From: Marsupella aquatica
Taxonomy: Eukaryota > Marchantiophyta
Length of the DNA: 64,000 nucleotides
NCBI GenBank assembly: GCA_973895155.1
Contig: OZ316892.1
Coordinates: 11,160,001-11,224,000, forward strand
Direction: 5' to 3'
Position 1 is the first letter of the stretch. Each line of letters opens with the position of its first letter. A program made the position numbers and the translations under genes. Of this stretch, positions 22,901 through 34,457 are shown piece after piece. The notes under the pieces are model-generated. The model had not been told where the DNA came from and made no database searches. It saw nothing but the letters and a program-made list of their open reading frames with translations.

Positions 22901-24987
22901 ATCGCCAACCTTGACTTCAATCACCAAATTATTGTGAAATTTGTTGCTTCTGGTATACATTCCAACGGAATATGAACCTCCACAGCTGCACATCGAAAGA
23001 TTTGTGGGACCAACAGACTGGCAGGAGCTCCGGATCACGTATCTAACAGCTGTAACACGATCGAACGTTTTCTCACCTTATCATCCTCATCCTGCTCCAG
23101 CTGGGTATTACGAACAACCACCATTGGAGGCCACACAACAAGTTTGCTTTCATTTTCATCTCCCAATCCTCGCCATTTTCCATATTTGCCACTACCATGA
23201 GTCCCTGGTACTGCCCCTCGAATCCTGATCTCCTCCTCCAAAACCTCTGCGAAGGCTTTATGCAACTTCACACGTTTGGACCGAACAGTCTTTGCATGGG
23301 CCAGCAAGGGCTGCAATCCACGATACCAATCAATGGCACCAACCCCACCTTGACAGGCAGGACAGTGCCATTGACGGTCGTGTTCATGCACCTCGTCCTC
23401 CGTCAAGAGATCAAGATCCTGGAAGAAATTCCGAAACCATTTGTTCATTCTCTGTGTTGAATGACTTTTATGGCTATCTTCGGACTCTAGCGAGGCAAGA
23501 CTAATGGTATCACTATCAAGATCGTCATCTGAGCATTGACTATCCGAGTAGAGACTTGCTGGATAGTCATCAAACACGGACGATCCATTTCCAGAAAATG
23601 CAGGAAATCCGCCTTTCCAGGCATCTAGGGAAATGGACGAAGTGTTGAGACTCTGAGGGACGGGATTCGAGTCAGGCGCCGGGCGTCCTTGTGGGAGAAG
23701 GTTTTCAAGGATGCTCGCAGAATTTGATGAATTACCACCGTTGGTGCTGTGTCCACCTTGAACAGATGCCGTATCCCAATTTGATGAGTTGAGACTCGTG
23801 GATTTCCCCCAGCTCGATTGAGTTGCTTGCTGCCGGGCTGTCCCAAAGTTACTCGGTCCAGGTTGCTTTCTTGGTGACGGCCGTCCACCTTTCTCTTGGA
23901 AACCATGGGCAGGGGACGGACCACCTTTGCTGACCTTCTCCCATTCATGAGAACGTTGTTTGGCACCTCTTTGTACGTAATCAGCTGAGGAATTGGCCTG
24001 GAAACCCCGTCCACCCTTTGCTGTCTGACCTGCCGGTAATTTACTGGACAGGTCTTCGCCTTTCTTTCCTCGACGAGAACCAGCCACTTCCCAGCCGGAA
24101 TCCCAGTTCGAGCTGACAGTCCCGACCGGTGCATCCCAGATTCCATCGGAAGAGTGGGAATTAGAGGGATTAGCAACATCAGCAGCTTCTCCACCAGTTG
24201 TCACACTCCAACCGGAGTCTTCAACAACGTCAACCCGGGGTGGAGAACCCCAACCTCCAGAAGACGTGGGCTTGACAGCGGGGGAAGGCGAGTTCCAGCC
24301 AGAATCCGCGCCATCATTACCAATAGTTACATCTTTGACCCCAACAGGCTGCCACGAAGACCCAGGAAGTGATCTACTTCCTGCGTCTGAGCGTTTCAGT
24401 GCCCACACTGCGTTGCTACCCTTGATCCGGCCTGCAGGACTACCCGAACCCTCTCCATTTCGCCCTTTCTTATCAACGTTCGCTACTAAATTGCTTCCCT
24501 CAACTTTCAGAGAGCTGACCGGAAATTGAGACTGAGTAGCATTGGCGTTCACGACTCGGCCCTCGACTCCAGCGGACTGCGGCCTCGGCCGTTCTTCCGA
24601 GATCTGACCTTCACTCGCAGGTGAGCGAATATCCTCCACAGTGGATGCACCTTTGCTCTTCTTCTTGTTCTTCTTTTTCTTGGATTTAGTCACTGCATCA
24701 TCAGGCTTTTCGGACGAAGGGACAGTTCCCTTGGAGCCTTCCTTACCAGGTCTTGGAAGACCAGTCCAACCTGTCGCCTCGTGCTCTTCCTCCACCTGGC
24801 TCGCCCAAGAAGCTCTAGATCGAGGTGTGAGCTCACTGCCATCTCCAAGGTCCTCCGACTTCAACTGTTCTGCAAGGTTTCTAGTCACTTCCTCGTGGAT
24901 TCCATTCCTGCCCGCTGTTTTGAAACTACCTGACGGACTTCCCAAATGAGGGATGATAATCCGGCGAGTCCCAGCAGCTTTAGCCAT
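19974..24987 (-). CDS. SGS3: SGS3-like protein (zf-XS, XS and coiled-coil domains), five exons
   Basis: Exons 24987-23077, 22632-22335, 21908-21664, 21228-21029 and 20223-19974 join in phase to 967 codons plus stop. Residues 1-500 are low-complexity with a Lys cluster (102-112) and several GW/WG pairs. The zf-XS finger follows at 540-575 (C542, C545, H564). The XS domain starts near 616 (VVWPPMVVVRNTQ) and continues in exon 2 through WIGMGNKELLDLF, YGPQGHRGISILIF and YGYMATADDLEIFN. Exons 3-5 are coiled coil beginning WEMKSFQEMV. SGS3 stabilises cleaved RNA and works with RDR6 to make the double-stranded RNA for trans-acting siRNAs, in cytoplasmic bodies. It is longer than Arabidopsis SGS3 (about 625 residues), mostly through the N-terminal half. 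The donor GTAATC of exon 4 is the weakest splice site, but its phase fits exon 5. Confidence 0.93.
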
Positions 24988-25804
24988 AGATTAGTCCTCT
25001 GTCCAAATCGTTGAAATTAGGTCCTTGCAACCTGGCTTTAATCACATTGCAATCCTGTGACGACGATTTCGCTGTAACCTCAGGGATGCAACGAAACTTG
25101 GTATGATGCCTACATCAACTTGTCGGGCAATAAGCTAGGGAGCACGGTCTTGGTCATTGTATTGTATTGCGTACCACATTGGTCCAGTAAATCATCGACG
25201 TTGGTGAGCTGCTCAGGCCTTCACTTCATCACCGTAGCTCCCTTTATTCAGCAACCATTAAAAGCCGTCCCGCGGAATAAAATCCAGTATGTATATATTG
25301 TCCACTCAGTCGAAGTAAATCATAACCTGCTAGTGTTGGTCCAAAACAGCTGCAAATGATCCAAGCTGGTCCAATTATTCACGCTGATGAAACGACTCGA
25401 AGCGTTCCTAGTAGCAACTCGATGCGCAACGCATTACTCCCAAAGCGAAGTGAGGCCACTCCCTACCAAAAATTGTTGTCCGTCTGACCGCAGGGAGAAA
25501 TCGCACGGGACTGAGGAAGAAACGGGGCGAGATTCTTAATTCTTTTCAGTTGCGTGTCAGACCATGATAGCCGGGAGTCCCAATTGCAGCAGAGAAGTTC
25601 AAGTGAACTGCAGGAGGCATCATTCCAGAATTTCAGTACGTCAAATTAAAAGATCACTGAATGCTCGAAAAGCCCGTGCACAAACAAGACAGAGTTTGTC
25701 AAACCGTGCCTTGCTTCGACAAAATGCTTAAACCAAATGCAGTAGAGAAGGAAAACGAGAGAGAGTCTTAGTACAGCTTGATTTCTTTGCGGGAGCTCGA
25801 GAGA
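24988..25804 (-). promoter_or_regulatory. 5' flank of SGS3
   Basis: This is the probable leader and promoter of the minus-strand SGS3 gene. No unambiguous TATA box or 5' UTR intron could be assigned by eye. Confidence 0.35.
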
Positions 25805-26075
25805 ATGCTTCAACCTAGTTATGCGTTAATCAATAAATCTACGATTGCACTGCGGAACTGCGGAACTTCACCAGCTCCAACCTACGACAGTTGTTGCGAA
25901 CGAACTAACGAATCAAACGAACGCACGCTCCCAAATATGCTTCAACCTGTAGTTGCGAACGAATTCACGAATCAGACGAGCGCTCCTCTCAAAAATGCTT
26001 CAACCTGTAATTGCGAGCGAATTGACGAACCAAACGAGCGCTCCCAAAACTGCTTCAACCTACTGTAGTTGGGGA
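25805..26075 (+). repeat. About 57-bp tandem repeat upstream of SGS3
   Basis: Units begin ATGCTTCAACCT at 25805, 25937 and 25995, with a variant at 26050. They continue through GTAGTTGCGAACGAATTCAC and GAATCAGACGAGCGCTCC. The 25805-25937 interval holds a diverged or double unit. Frames through the array (96 and 94 codons) are repeat-derived. Confidence 0.75.
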
Positions 26076-26255
26076 CGAATCGATGAATCAAAACGAGTCC
26101 AACAAGGAGAGAGAGCACGACGAGAGGGAACGCTCCTGCACGAACACCACAACGCCACTGCTGCACACATGCGATCTACGCCCCGACCACGCCACTCTGA
26201 ACTTCCGGCTAATTACTGTAGCTTCCACTCATGGTGATGCTCCCGGCGCTCTGTA

Positions 26256-26350
26256 TCCCGTCACCCCACGCTCTGTTTCGCATCACTCCGAGCTCTGTGT
26301 CGCATCACCTCGCACTCTGTTTCGCATCACTCCAAGCTCTGTTTCTGATC
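26256..26350 (+). repeat. About 22-bp minisatellite (CATCACTCC.AGCTCTGTTTCG)
   Basis: Four imperfect units of roughly 22-24 bp carrying CATCAC, then CGAGCTCTG or CACTCTG, then TTTCG. A CTCTCT run follows at 26394-26406. Confidence 0.7.
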
Positions 26351-26519
26351 CTGTCTCCTCGTGCACTCTGCCGGACGGACGGACCTCTCACACTCTCTCT
26401 CTCTCTCGGACTTATGAGTGGTCTAGGACGTTTATTTTATAGGTGCTCCAGTTCGTCTCCTTGTGGCCTGAATTATTTCAGCTATTGGGTTTTTTAGTGG
26501 CGGAATTTAGAAAGTAAGG

Positions 26520-26935
26520 CTCCCATGGACCACCATAGCTAATTAGAATGGCCAAGCGAAGCTAGAAAAAGGGATATGGGGTAGAGTGTAGACTCTAGGG
26601 ACTACCATTTATACCTAATTATATAATGGCTAAGAGAAGCTAGGTAGAATGAGGGCTATGGTCTAGACTGTAGACTCGAGACCAATGACTTTAGTTGGAG
26701 AAAACTTACCATCAATGGAGTTGGGAGGAGATTCATTTTGAGTCACCAACCATGGACGTCCAAAGGAAGGGATAAGGCTATTTTGACAAGATGAGTGCTA
26801 CAATAAGGGCGATGTTCTAGAGTGTAGACCCTAGACTTTGACTCTAGCCAGACCAGGGGAGACGTACCATCAACGGAGGTAGGGAATGAAAAGAGATTCT
26901 TTTGGTTCTCACCAATTATTGAGGTACACAGATAA
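26520..26935 (+). repeat. Degenerate tandem segments of roughly 166 bp
   Basis: The block with TCTAGA.TGTAGAC.CTAGA and TACCATCAA.GGAG.T.GG occurs at about 26650-26756 and again at about 26812-26930. A further partial copy is near 26570-26620. No coding frame follows it. Confidence 0.55.
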
Positions 26936-27317
26936 GACACTGTCAAAACAGAAAAAAATGCCATACAAGAGTCAGGATTCTTTTTGTTTCAAAAGGGGGA
27001 GGGGCCAGCCCAGTGGATAAAATGCTAGGGGCAAAATCTGCCCAAGCCAATAAGGGAAATATGGCGCGACAGCTTGTGAGCGGAGTTGTTGCCCACACCC
27101 CAAGAGAAACACAACAAACCACACCCTAATCAAGCCATGAGAGCCAGCACACCCGCCACAAAGTGGCCTCAACTAGGACCCAGACGGAGCTGTCCCTAGG
27201 CATCCCATAACATGGCTAAACATACTAGTGTTCAAAGTATACTAGCCTTGACTACCCGTTTCTTGAACTCAAAGAGATGAGGACTAAAAGGTAACTTGCA
27301 CAAAAAACTATTCCTGG

Positions 27318-27381
27318 CTGTTTAGGTTCATCTTTTACTCTGTGTTTTGCTGTTTAGGTTCATCTTTTACTCTGTGTTTTG
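27318..27381 (+). repeat. 32-bp perfect tandem duplication
   Basis: The 32-bp unit beginning CTGTTTAGGTTCATC occurs twice in direct succession (27318-27349 and 27350-27381) with no difference seen. Confidence 0.9.
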
Positions 27382-27479
27382 TGAGTTAGAGTAAAGTCAC
27401 TATCTAGAGGCTTCACTCTAGACCCCATAGGCCTTTGGAGTAGCTTAGGTTCACAAATTATTAGTAAGATAACAGTGTC

Positions 27480-27808
27480 AAAAGAGAAAAAAGGGTCACA
27501 CCAAAGACATGATAGTGTGACAAGGTCCCTAAGGATAGAAGACCCAATAAAGAGAGGAAAACAAGGGGAAAACGCAAAATGATCAAAGAGCAAAAAAGCC
27601 AGAGTCCCCAAGCAAAAGAACTAAAGCCCTGTTGAGTATCAAACAAAAGAGAAAAAAGGGTCACACCAAAGACATGATAGTGTGACAAGGTCCCTAGGAT
27701 GGAAGCCCCAATAAAGAGAGGAAAACAAGGGGAAAACGCAAAATGATCAAAGAGCAAAAAAGCCAGAGTCCCCAAGCAAAAGAACTAAAGCCCTGTTGAG
27801 TATCAAAC
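27480..27808 (+). repeat. 165-bp tandem duplication, nearly identical
   Basis: Copies at 27480-27644 and 27645-27808 differ only at a few positions (for example CTAAGGATAGAAGACCC versus CTAGGATGGAAGCCCC). Two overlapping minus-strand frames (27360-27611 and 27461-27775) encode the same hydrophobic peptide because of the duplication; I do not call them genes. Confidence 0.9.
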
Positions 27809-28159
27809 TAAAAAGCTCACTCTGTTGCCCAAAGAGGCATGGTTATGTGGTAGCTCGTTTGAGTAGTGACTCATTAATCTTGGGTTGAAATGTTGTGAAT
27901 AACTGTTCCATTTTTGTGGGGTTTCACAGATTTCCCCTTAAAACCATTATAGAAAAAAGACTCATGAAAAAGCCCCCTGAGCTTGTGCCATCTGTTCCCT
28001 TTGCCTGGGCAGCTTTTGTCCCTTGATTGCAATTGATAGACCCCTGAGTCCCTCCAATTTCTAAACCAAATGCCCATGCATGACATGACTAGCCAGGGCA
28101 AGGCATGGATGGCCAGGCGTAGAGGAGCAAGGCCTAAAGCACAGATAACTAATGGGCTG

Positions 28160-28765
28160 GTGTTTTTGGCCAATCTAACTGTGTGGTAAAAATAATTTTC
28201 CAACAAAATGGCCATTATTTCTTCCAGCCCAAAGGACATTCAGTAAACAGACTATAGCCTTCTGGATTGGATATTATTGGCCAATCCAACTGTGTTGGAA
28301 AAACATCTTCTCAACAAACAACTATGTTTCTTCCCGTCCAAAGGGCATTTAGTAGATAGACAATACTCTATTCTGGATTAAATATTATTAGCCAACTGGA
28401 CTGTAGCCAAAAAACAAATTTCCATCAAATGGCCATGATCCCTTCCGACCCAAAGGACACTCAGTCTATAGACTGTAGCCTTCTGGATTGGATATTATCG
28501 GCCAATCCAACTGTGTTGGAAAAACATCTTTTAAACAAACATATATATCACACTGCCCAAGGGCAAAAAACCGCCGAACCTGGAGACATGATTAAAGCCA
28601 TCATTAAAGCATGTTCATTGTTCATCCCGGAACATTTTTCATTTTCTTTCTTGGAGTAGGTAGGAAAAGCATTTTTCCACCAAATGGCCACGATTTCTTC
28701 CCGCCCAAAGGACATTAGTAAACAGACTATAAGACTATAGCCCATTGTCGATTGGATATTATAGT
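28160..28765 (+). repeat. 111-bp tandem repeat, about four copies plus a remnant
   Basis: The marker TTCTGGATTGGATATTAT..GCCAATCC occurs at about 28260, 28371 and 28481. Each is followed by AACTGTGT, then CATCAAATGGCCATGAT or a variant, then CTTCC.GCCCAAAGGACA. A fifth, isolated partial copy is at about 28672-28765. Confidence 0.8.
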
Positions 28766-30141
28766 GCCTGATAATGATGAGATGAGAGATAGATGCCAGA
28801 CTAATAAAGCCTCGAGACAATGTGCAACGAGGCGTGTTAGCGTGTACCTCGTCTAACTTGCTCTTGACCTTGTCTTGTCCATCATTCTCTTCCATTTGCA
28901 AGCTCTTCTTTCACTTCGTGTACTTTCCTTCATGGAGTCTTCGGCCTCCTTCTGTTTCAGAGCCCTGTAAAATCCATGCAATGCAATGCAATCCAATCCA
29001 ATCCCTTCGATTGTGGTGCAAATCTTTCGTCAGCTGACTTTTGTGGGTTGGTGCAAAAGTATTGTTTTGTTCCGTGTTTCGCAATCCTTCTCTGCAGATT
29101 TTAAAATTGACTCTTTCCACGTTGTAAATCTGTGTAGCTCGTTTCTCGAGTAGGGGCTACGAACGAGCAACAGTAATCAAATGCCGGCCGGTCGGACTTG
29201 GAAGCCTTGGTATCTCTCGTTCCCCGCTTCTGCACCCGTCTCTCTTCTTTGATGCAAAGCAAGAAATGGGTAGAAATTCGTGGCGAAATTTGAGGGCTCT
29301 TCTCCGTCCGCAATCCCTATCTTTGTTGTTCTGACCTCAACCGGATAGGCCCCGCCTTGCCATCGATCCGAGCTGAAGAGCTCATCACCTACAATTGGAG
29401 TTGGAGAAGTCATCCACAACACTCAAGCTTTGAGAAGCCAATCTTGTATCAACACGGAGCGAAGTCATAGTTGCCTTGCCGGCTGTTAGCAAACGAGGAA
29501 AAGGAAGGCGAATCGAGAAGAGACGAGCAGGTCGGACATTTAAATCCATTCATTCGTCCACCAATCCATCCATTTATTTACGTTGAGCGAGAAGCTTCTG
29601 ACGAGGATAGTCTTGGTGCTGCTGATCTGTTGGTGCAACTGAGGTGACTTAGCAGGGCTGCGGCTTTTGAAACCTGGAAACTAAATCTCGTTGGCTTCAG
29701 GAACATCTTTTCCAAGTTGGTACTAGACAGCGATTTCTGTCCATCCAAGGTCGGATGTAAATAGGACAGCTCAAGGTTTACAATTCGTCTGATTCGCCCG
29801 CTACTCCGCACACCCCTTTTCGTTTGCTATTCCGCCGAAGAATTTGCTGGCTTTCACATTGTTTGAAAATTGGATGCGAGGAACTCAATTGTTGCTAGGG
29901 TTTAATCCGATTCGATAACCAGACAGACGTTCCATATGCGAAATTGTGGATGCGTGTCGTGCGTCTCAGGACAAGTAATGTTTCAGTGAAGCAAGTCGAG
30001 GTAATTAACTGTGTGGTCGGTCATCTTCGTCCGGATTGGATTGGTCGACTCCACTCTCTGTTGAGACATCTTGCAGCCCGGGAAATCAGAGGAGATTTAT
30101 TGATCGATCTCGGCCCACTCACAGGGGGAGGCTGAGGAAGA
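28766..30141 (+). promoter_or_regulatory. Upstream region and probable leader of the DUF716 gene
   Basis: No other gene is supported here. A short iteration GCAATGCAATCCAATCCAATC lies at 28978-28999. Frames of 60-80 codons on both strands have no family resemblance. The last few hundred bases are likely promoter and 5' UTR of the gene starting at 30142. Confidence 0.35.
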
Positions 30142-31044
30142 ATGGGGACATTCACGGGACATGTCGTTCCCGCTATCTTCTTCTGCAGCTTAGGGATCTG
30201 GCATCTGCTCGCTGCTTCCGTGACCTACCTCAGATTGCCCAGAGAGTATTGTGCAAGGGCGTGGCAGCCGGTGCCGTTCGTGACTGGCCGGCTGAGGAGT
30301 TTGGAGCTATACTTCTTGCTAATAGCAATTCCATTTGCGATATTCTACGAGCTTGGAATTTCCACAGGTTTTCAGCCCTTGGAGAATGGCATCATTCCCC
30401 TGTACCGAATCGCTACATTCCAGCATTCAATTGTTCTCGTCATGTTCTGGCTGTTTGCATTCTTAGTACTGGTGAGCGAGACGACCCAACTCTTGCCGTT
30501 ACCGGTTGAGATCCCATTTGTGCTTTTGGGGATCTCGTTCCTGATGGAATTGAGTGTTATGGCGGACGAAGCAGTCCAGGATTCGAGTCTTGAAGGGAAA
30601 GTGTACACCTACCTGGTCTTCATAATCGGCAGCTGTGCCGCTTGCTCGTTTCTACTGGCATGGAATCCAAGGGCCTTCTTTGTGGATTTCTTTTTCAGTA
30701 TGACTCTCATTCTGCACGGAACCTGGTTGTTCCAAATTGGGTTCTCCTTGTATGTTGAGAAGTTCATTCCCGAGGGCTGCCACCGGCTCCTGGATCTACC
30801 AGGTGGAGTGAATGGGTCGACCCAATGTGATCTGGAGGATGTCAGGCTGAGGGCAATGGAGCTGATGGGCTTTGCGTTGAATTGCCACATATGCCTTGTG
30901 TTGCTGTTCAGTGTCTTATCTCTGGGCCTAGTTGCCAGACTCTTAGGTTACAGTCGGGGAGGTTACGACCCTCTCAACTATGACCAAGAGAATGAGATGC
31001 TGCAAATGAAGCCCATGCCGAAGCTCAGCATCGACAAACGTTAG
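30142..31044 (+). CDS. DUF716 / TMEM45-like membrane protein
   Basis: An intronless frame of 300 codons. The N-terminus GHVVPAIFFCSLGIWHLLA (6-24) matches the DUF716/TMEM45 opening. About seven hydrophobic segments follow (near 9-30, 52-75, 93-112, 122-142, 155-173, 180-204 and 243-268), and HGTWLFQIGF (192-201) is a second family block. The C-terminus is hydrophilic with YDPLNYDQENE. Plant members are often labelled viral-response family proteins; the biochemical role is unknown. The ATG at 30142 is the first in frame and gives the expected family length. A damaged copy of the last 60 codons follows at 31221. Confidence 0.88.
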   Translation: MGTFTGHVVPAIFFCSLGIWHLLAASVTYLRLPREYCARAWQPVPFVTGRLRSLELYFLLIAIPFAIFYELGISTGFQPLENGIIPLYRIATFQHSIVLVMFWLFAFLVLVSETTQLLPLPVEIPFVLLGISFLMELSVMADEAVQDSSLEGKVYTYLVFIIGSCAACSFLLAWNPRAFFVDFFFSMTLILHGTWLFQIGFSLYVEKFIPEGCHRLLDLPGGVNGSTQCDLEDVRLRAMELMGFALNCHICLVLLFSVLSLGLVARLLGYSRGGYDPLNYDQENEMLQMKPMPKLSIDKR

Positions 31045-31220
31045 CTAGCGATGTGGCTTAGATAGCATTCTGTCCGGCCCAGGACACAGCTGCATCTTCC
31101 AGTGATCAGCGCTTGGTGCAGCAGGTGGAATTTGCTTTGGATAACCAACCCCATTACTAGGGCAAGGATGTTTCGGGACGCAGGTGAACGTGGAGCAGGT
31201 TCAGATATGTCGTTGTGTTG

Positions 31221-31405
31221 CTGATGGGCTTTGCGTTGAATTGCCACATTTGCCTTGTGCTGCTGTTCAGTGTCTTGTTACTAGGCCTTGTTGCCAGACT
31301 CTTAGGTTACAGTCAGGCAGTTTATGACCCTCTCAACTACGACCAAGAGAATGAGATGCTGCAAATGAAGCCCAGCCGAAGCTCAGCATCGACAGACGTT
31401 AGCTA
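31221..31405 (+). pseudogene. Duplicated, frameshifted 3' end of the DUF716 gene
   Basis: This repeats bases 30862-31048 with few substitutions, from CTGATGGGCTTTGCG through CTTAGGTTACAGTC to GACGTTAGCTAGCGA. A 1-bp deletion near the end (CCCAGCCG for CCCATGCCG) shifts the last codons. Only the final transmembrane segment and tail are present. It lies about 180 bp after the intact stop codon, so it is a local partial duplication. It could also act as an alternative terminal exon, but I see no strong reason to think so. Confidence 0.85.
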
Positions 31406-33824
31406 GCGAATCCCAAAAGCCAATTTCGTAAGCCATCCCTATGCTTCTCTATGCATCTCTTGAATCGTTTGTAACTGAGTGAACCAAAGGTGCCGCATTT
31501 TCTTTGGAGGATGCTTGCTCGAATCCAAAGGAAGATTCACGAGGCCTCAGAGACGTAGCTCAGTATATATCAAAATTCCCTCTGCAGTTTTCGGAGCTTT
31601 GCCCGGTCTCTTGTAGCTCTATGCCTATGATCGTGCTGTTGTTAGTCTCTCTGGGCTGTCGTTGCAGTGCTTCCGAGATGTATAAAGGGCTGTCCAAGTC
31701 TTGCAAGGCGTGTACGAGAGGGTTTTGGATTCTCCGTGACAAGATTTAGAAAACATGCGATCTACAAGGGATTACAATAGTTTTCCCAGATAATTTGAGC
31801 GTCTACTCGCGCTAATTAATCTCAATTGGCGAATCTCGTTATGGACAAGTCGACGGTGTAAGCTCTTGGATTGTCTGGCATTTCGCAGATCGATTCATAC
31901 CGGAGGCCCATTGAGATTTTTATCAAGATTCGTTAGAGTATTTTCTCATGACGTTTTACTTGGCGGAGTCTTTGCCATCCCAAAAGCAAATTTCGTCATC
32001 TCCGTTTCGTTGACTGGTGGCATGTTTTCTGAGACCGCATTCGTGACTCGAAGAATCAAGGACAGAATTCTTTCAGTGACTCTTTACCGGCCTGCTCGCC
32101 CGCCTTACGGATGAATTCTTATTAACTGACATTCGTCTAGCTCGTCTCAAATTTTCGTTCAACTAGAGATTGATGAGATTTTTCTTCCTTTGCGAGATTA
32201 TAACTTCGTTCAGATATCAGATGAGGTTCTCGTTGTGTTGGTTTATAACTTAATTGCTTCACCTCGCTAGTGAAATTGCAACTCGACTTTATCGGGTTGC
32301 ACACTGGACATTCTGTCCGTGTCCATTGCGGGATCTTCAGAATACATAAAAAGTATGCCCATTAGTTTGATTCATTACAAATCCAATCCTCTTCTCTCTA
32401 TCCAAAACCTACCTGTGTGGTTCAAGTACTTCACGGTTGAACTACTGTACTTTTAATGGTCGAGCCTAACTGACGGCACGAGACTGTTTCGACTAGAGAG
32501 ACTATCTTCTCGTTTATGGTAAAATGGTGGACAACGCATTTACAGCAGCCATCTCGCAAAGATCGCACCGTGTGGTATATGCATATCGAATGGCACCAAT
32601 CCCATAGACTTGTTCTCTTTCTCGCTCTCGTCCTAGTGGGTAGTTGAGTGGCATAAACTCTTCTCAGGATATCGGGACTTCTTCTCGTTCACTTCAGGTT
32701 ATCGATTATCAAGTGGACGACAGAAAGACGGATTCGTCGCACAAAGGATGCCCTCGGTCCCAACTTGCCCTCTCGATCCGCTCAGCAGCAGTGAAAGACT
32801 GCAAATAATGTTAATGAAGATTTTATTGTCAGAAAGCCAAAGAGGAACAAGAAAAAATCACAGCCAAGAAGATGATTGTGGTGTTTAGAATCACAGGCAA
32901 TGATTTTGAACTCAAGCCAGGGCCTCCTGCATCACTATTTGTGTGTGGGTTTGGGTACTCAAAACAGCTCTCTGACTCCATTCAGTATTCGGGTGATAGG
33001 CAGAGTGTACTCCAGATCAAAGAACAGGCCGTCAATGTTCTGAAGAACCGTCCTGCATTGAAGCCAACATATACTCTCCCACACCTTCAGAGGAACTTTT
33101 CATGTGTTGTCAGGTGGTTCGATGATTGAGAGATAAGTTGGGTGTCTCTCACAAGCAGCTCGGCTTGGTCGGTCTTCTTGTATTTGGGACAGAGGTCACG
33201 GCTGGGGCCCTTTCCACGAGCCTTGGCGCGGCGGCCCCGAAATGGCAGCTCAGGTCAAACGTGGGGAGATACACAATGATACAGAGTGCATGACTGCTGC
33301 CAATAATTAAAGAATGATGGCAGAGCACAGAGATCCACAGGCCGGAAGATCCATGTCTGCACAATACCCGGTCGCTTCCTCCCATGATTTTCATCGTGCT
33401 GAACTCATCCCATGCACTTTTTGGCTCGACCGAAAAGGAAAGGAGACTTTGGAATTCCAGACTTCAAAGAATCCCACCGACCTTTTCTGACTTTTATGGT
33501 TGTACAGCAACAGAAACTTCAGAAACTTACCAATGATATTCCATTTCCATCACGGTTGACTCTCACCAAAACTCTCGCTATGCAAAGCAGTGTGCGCTCC
33601 ACTTGTGGATCCATACGGTATGGTCCCCATTTGCAGCGAGACATATTATACTTTTCTATCATTTTCTGGCGGAAGATAGAGGATTCCACTAGGTTTTGAA
33701 TGAACGTGACATTCAGTCAAGAGGGTGAGTGACTGACTGGTTTCAGCCCAACCTCTTGTGGCAACAATATTTTCCACGGGATTCAAAGGGGTTCGGACAG
33801 ATGCCCAAAGTGAATTGGCCTGAG
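31406..33824. other. Intergenic; no supportable gene
   Basis: The longest frames (85 codons at 32872-33129 and 95 at 33412-33699, plus strand) have ordinary composition but no recognisable domain or splice context. Nothing else is evident. Confidence 0.4.
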
Positions 33825-34457
33825 TCAGAGGAAGAGGCCTGTGAGATTCGAATGGTTTTGAAATAAACGAGAGACGACAGGAATGCCAGCTGCTAGACCA
33901 AAAGGAAGAAACTTATGCTGGGCAGTCAATCGGACGGGAGTGGTCGTAAGAGGAGCAGATAAGGATGAGCCTAACGATGGCCAGTAACGCCATTCGCCAT
34001 CTGCTTTGCAAGAAAGCAGCTTCAGCAGCTGGCCCTCAATTGGGTTTGTACTCAGCCAAATATAACTGGGCACACTTCCAATTTCCTCCCACTTAGGCAA
34101 TTGTTCGATCTCCTGGCCTGACGCAGCCCTGTCAATAGAGTCCACAAAATTGGCTTCATTCCTGTCGTGAGGAGGGATAAGTCTTACGAGGCTCACATCA
34201 TAGATGCACATCCAATTTAATGATGCCTTGTGTATTCCAGGAATGGTCGGATATCGACACCATGTCAAGAGCGCACACTGAAATCTCGAATCTGTAGAAC
34301 TGACTCTAGATTTCCCCTTTTGGCCCATTTGGCGATGACTTCTTTCGAATCCCATCCACAGCAAAGAGTTTGCTCCTTCGAATTCCCTCTCGCGTTTAGG
34401 TGGTGAAAATAAGATCGTAACCCTGACTATCTCATGAGTACCTGAATAGAACTGCAT
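33825..34457 (-). CDS. Unidentified 210-codon ORF
   Basis: An uninterrupted frame of 210 codons, long for chance in this sequence. The peptide is Trp- and Ser-rich with no signal peptide, clear membrane segment or motif I recognise. A segment IWLSTNPIEGQLLKLLS lies in its middle. There is no neighbouring exon evidence. It could be a lineage-specific gene, a fragment of a decayed element, or a chance frame. Confidence 0.25.
   Translation of the reverse strand: MQFYSGTHEIVRVTILFSPPKREREFEGANSLLWMGFERSHRQMGQKGKSRVSSTDSRFQCALLTWCRYPTIPGIHKASLNWMCIYDVSLVRLIPPHDRNEANFVDSIDRAASGQEIEQLPKWEEIGSVPSYIWLSTNPIEGQLLKLLSCKADGEWRYWPSLGSSLSAPLTTTPVRLTAQHKFLPFGLAAGIPVVSRLFQNHSNLTGLFL

Noticed and set aside
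23035-23076. End of the 650-codon frame in SGS3 exon 1
   Set aside because: The last 13 codons lie beyond the GTGAGA donor at 23076 and are intron; the XS domain continues in the next exon.
27360-27775. Two hydrophobic frames sharing the same start
   Set aside because: Generated by the 165-bp tandem duplication; no family resemblance or splice context.
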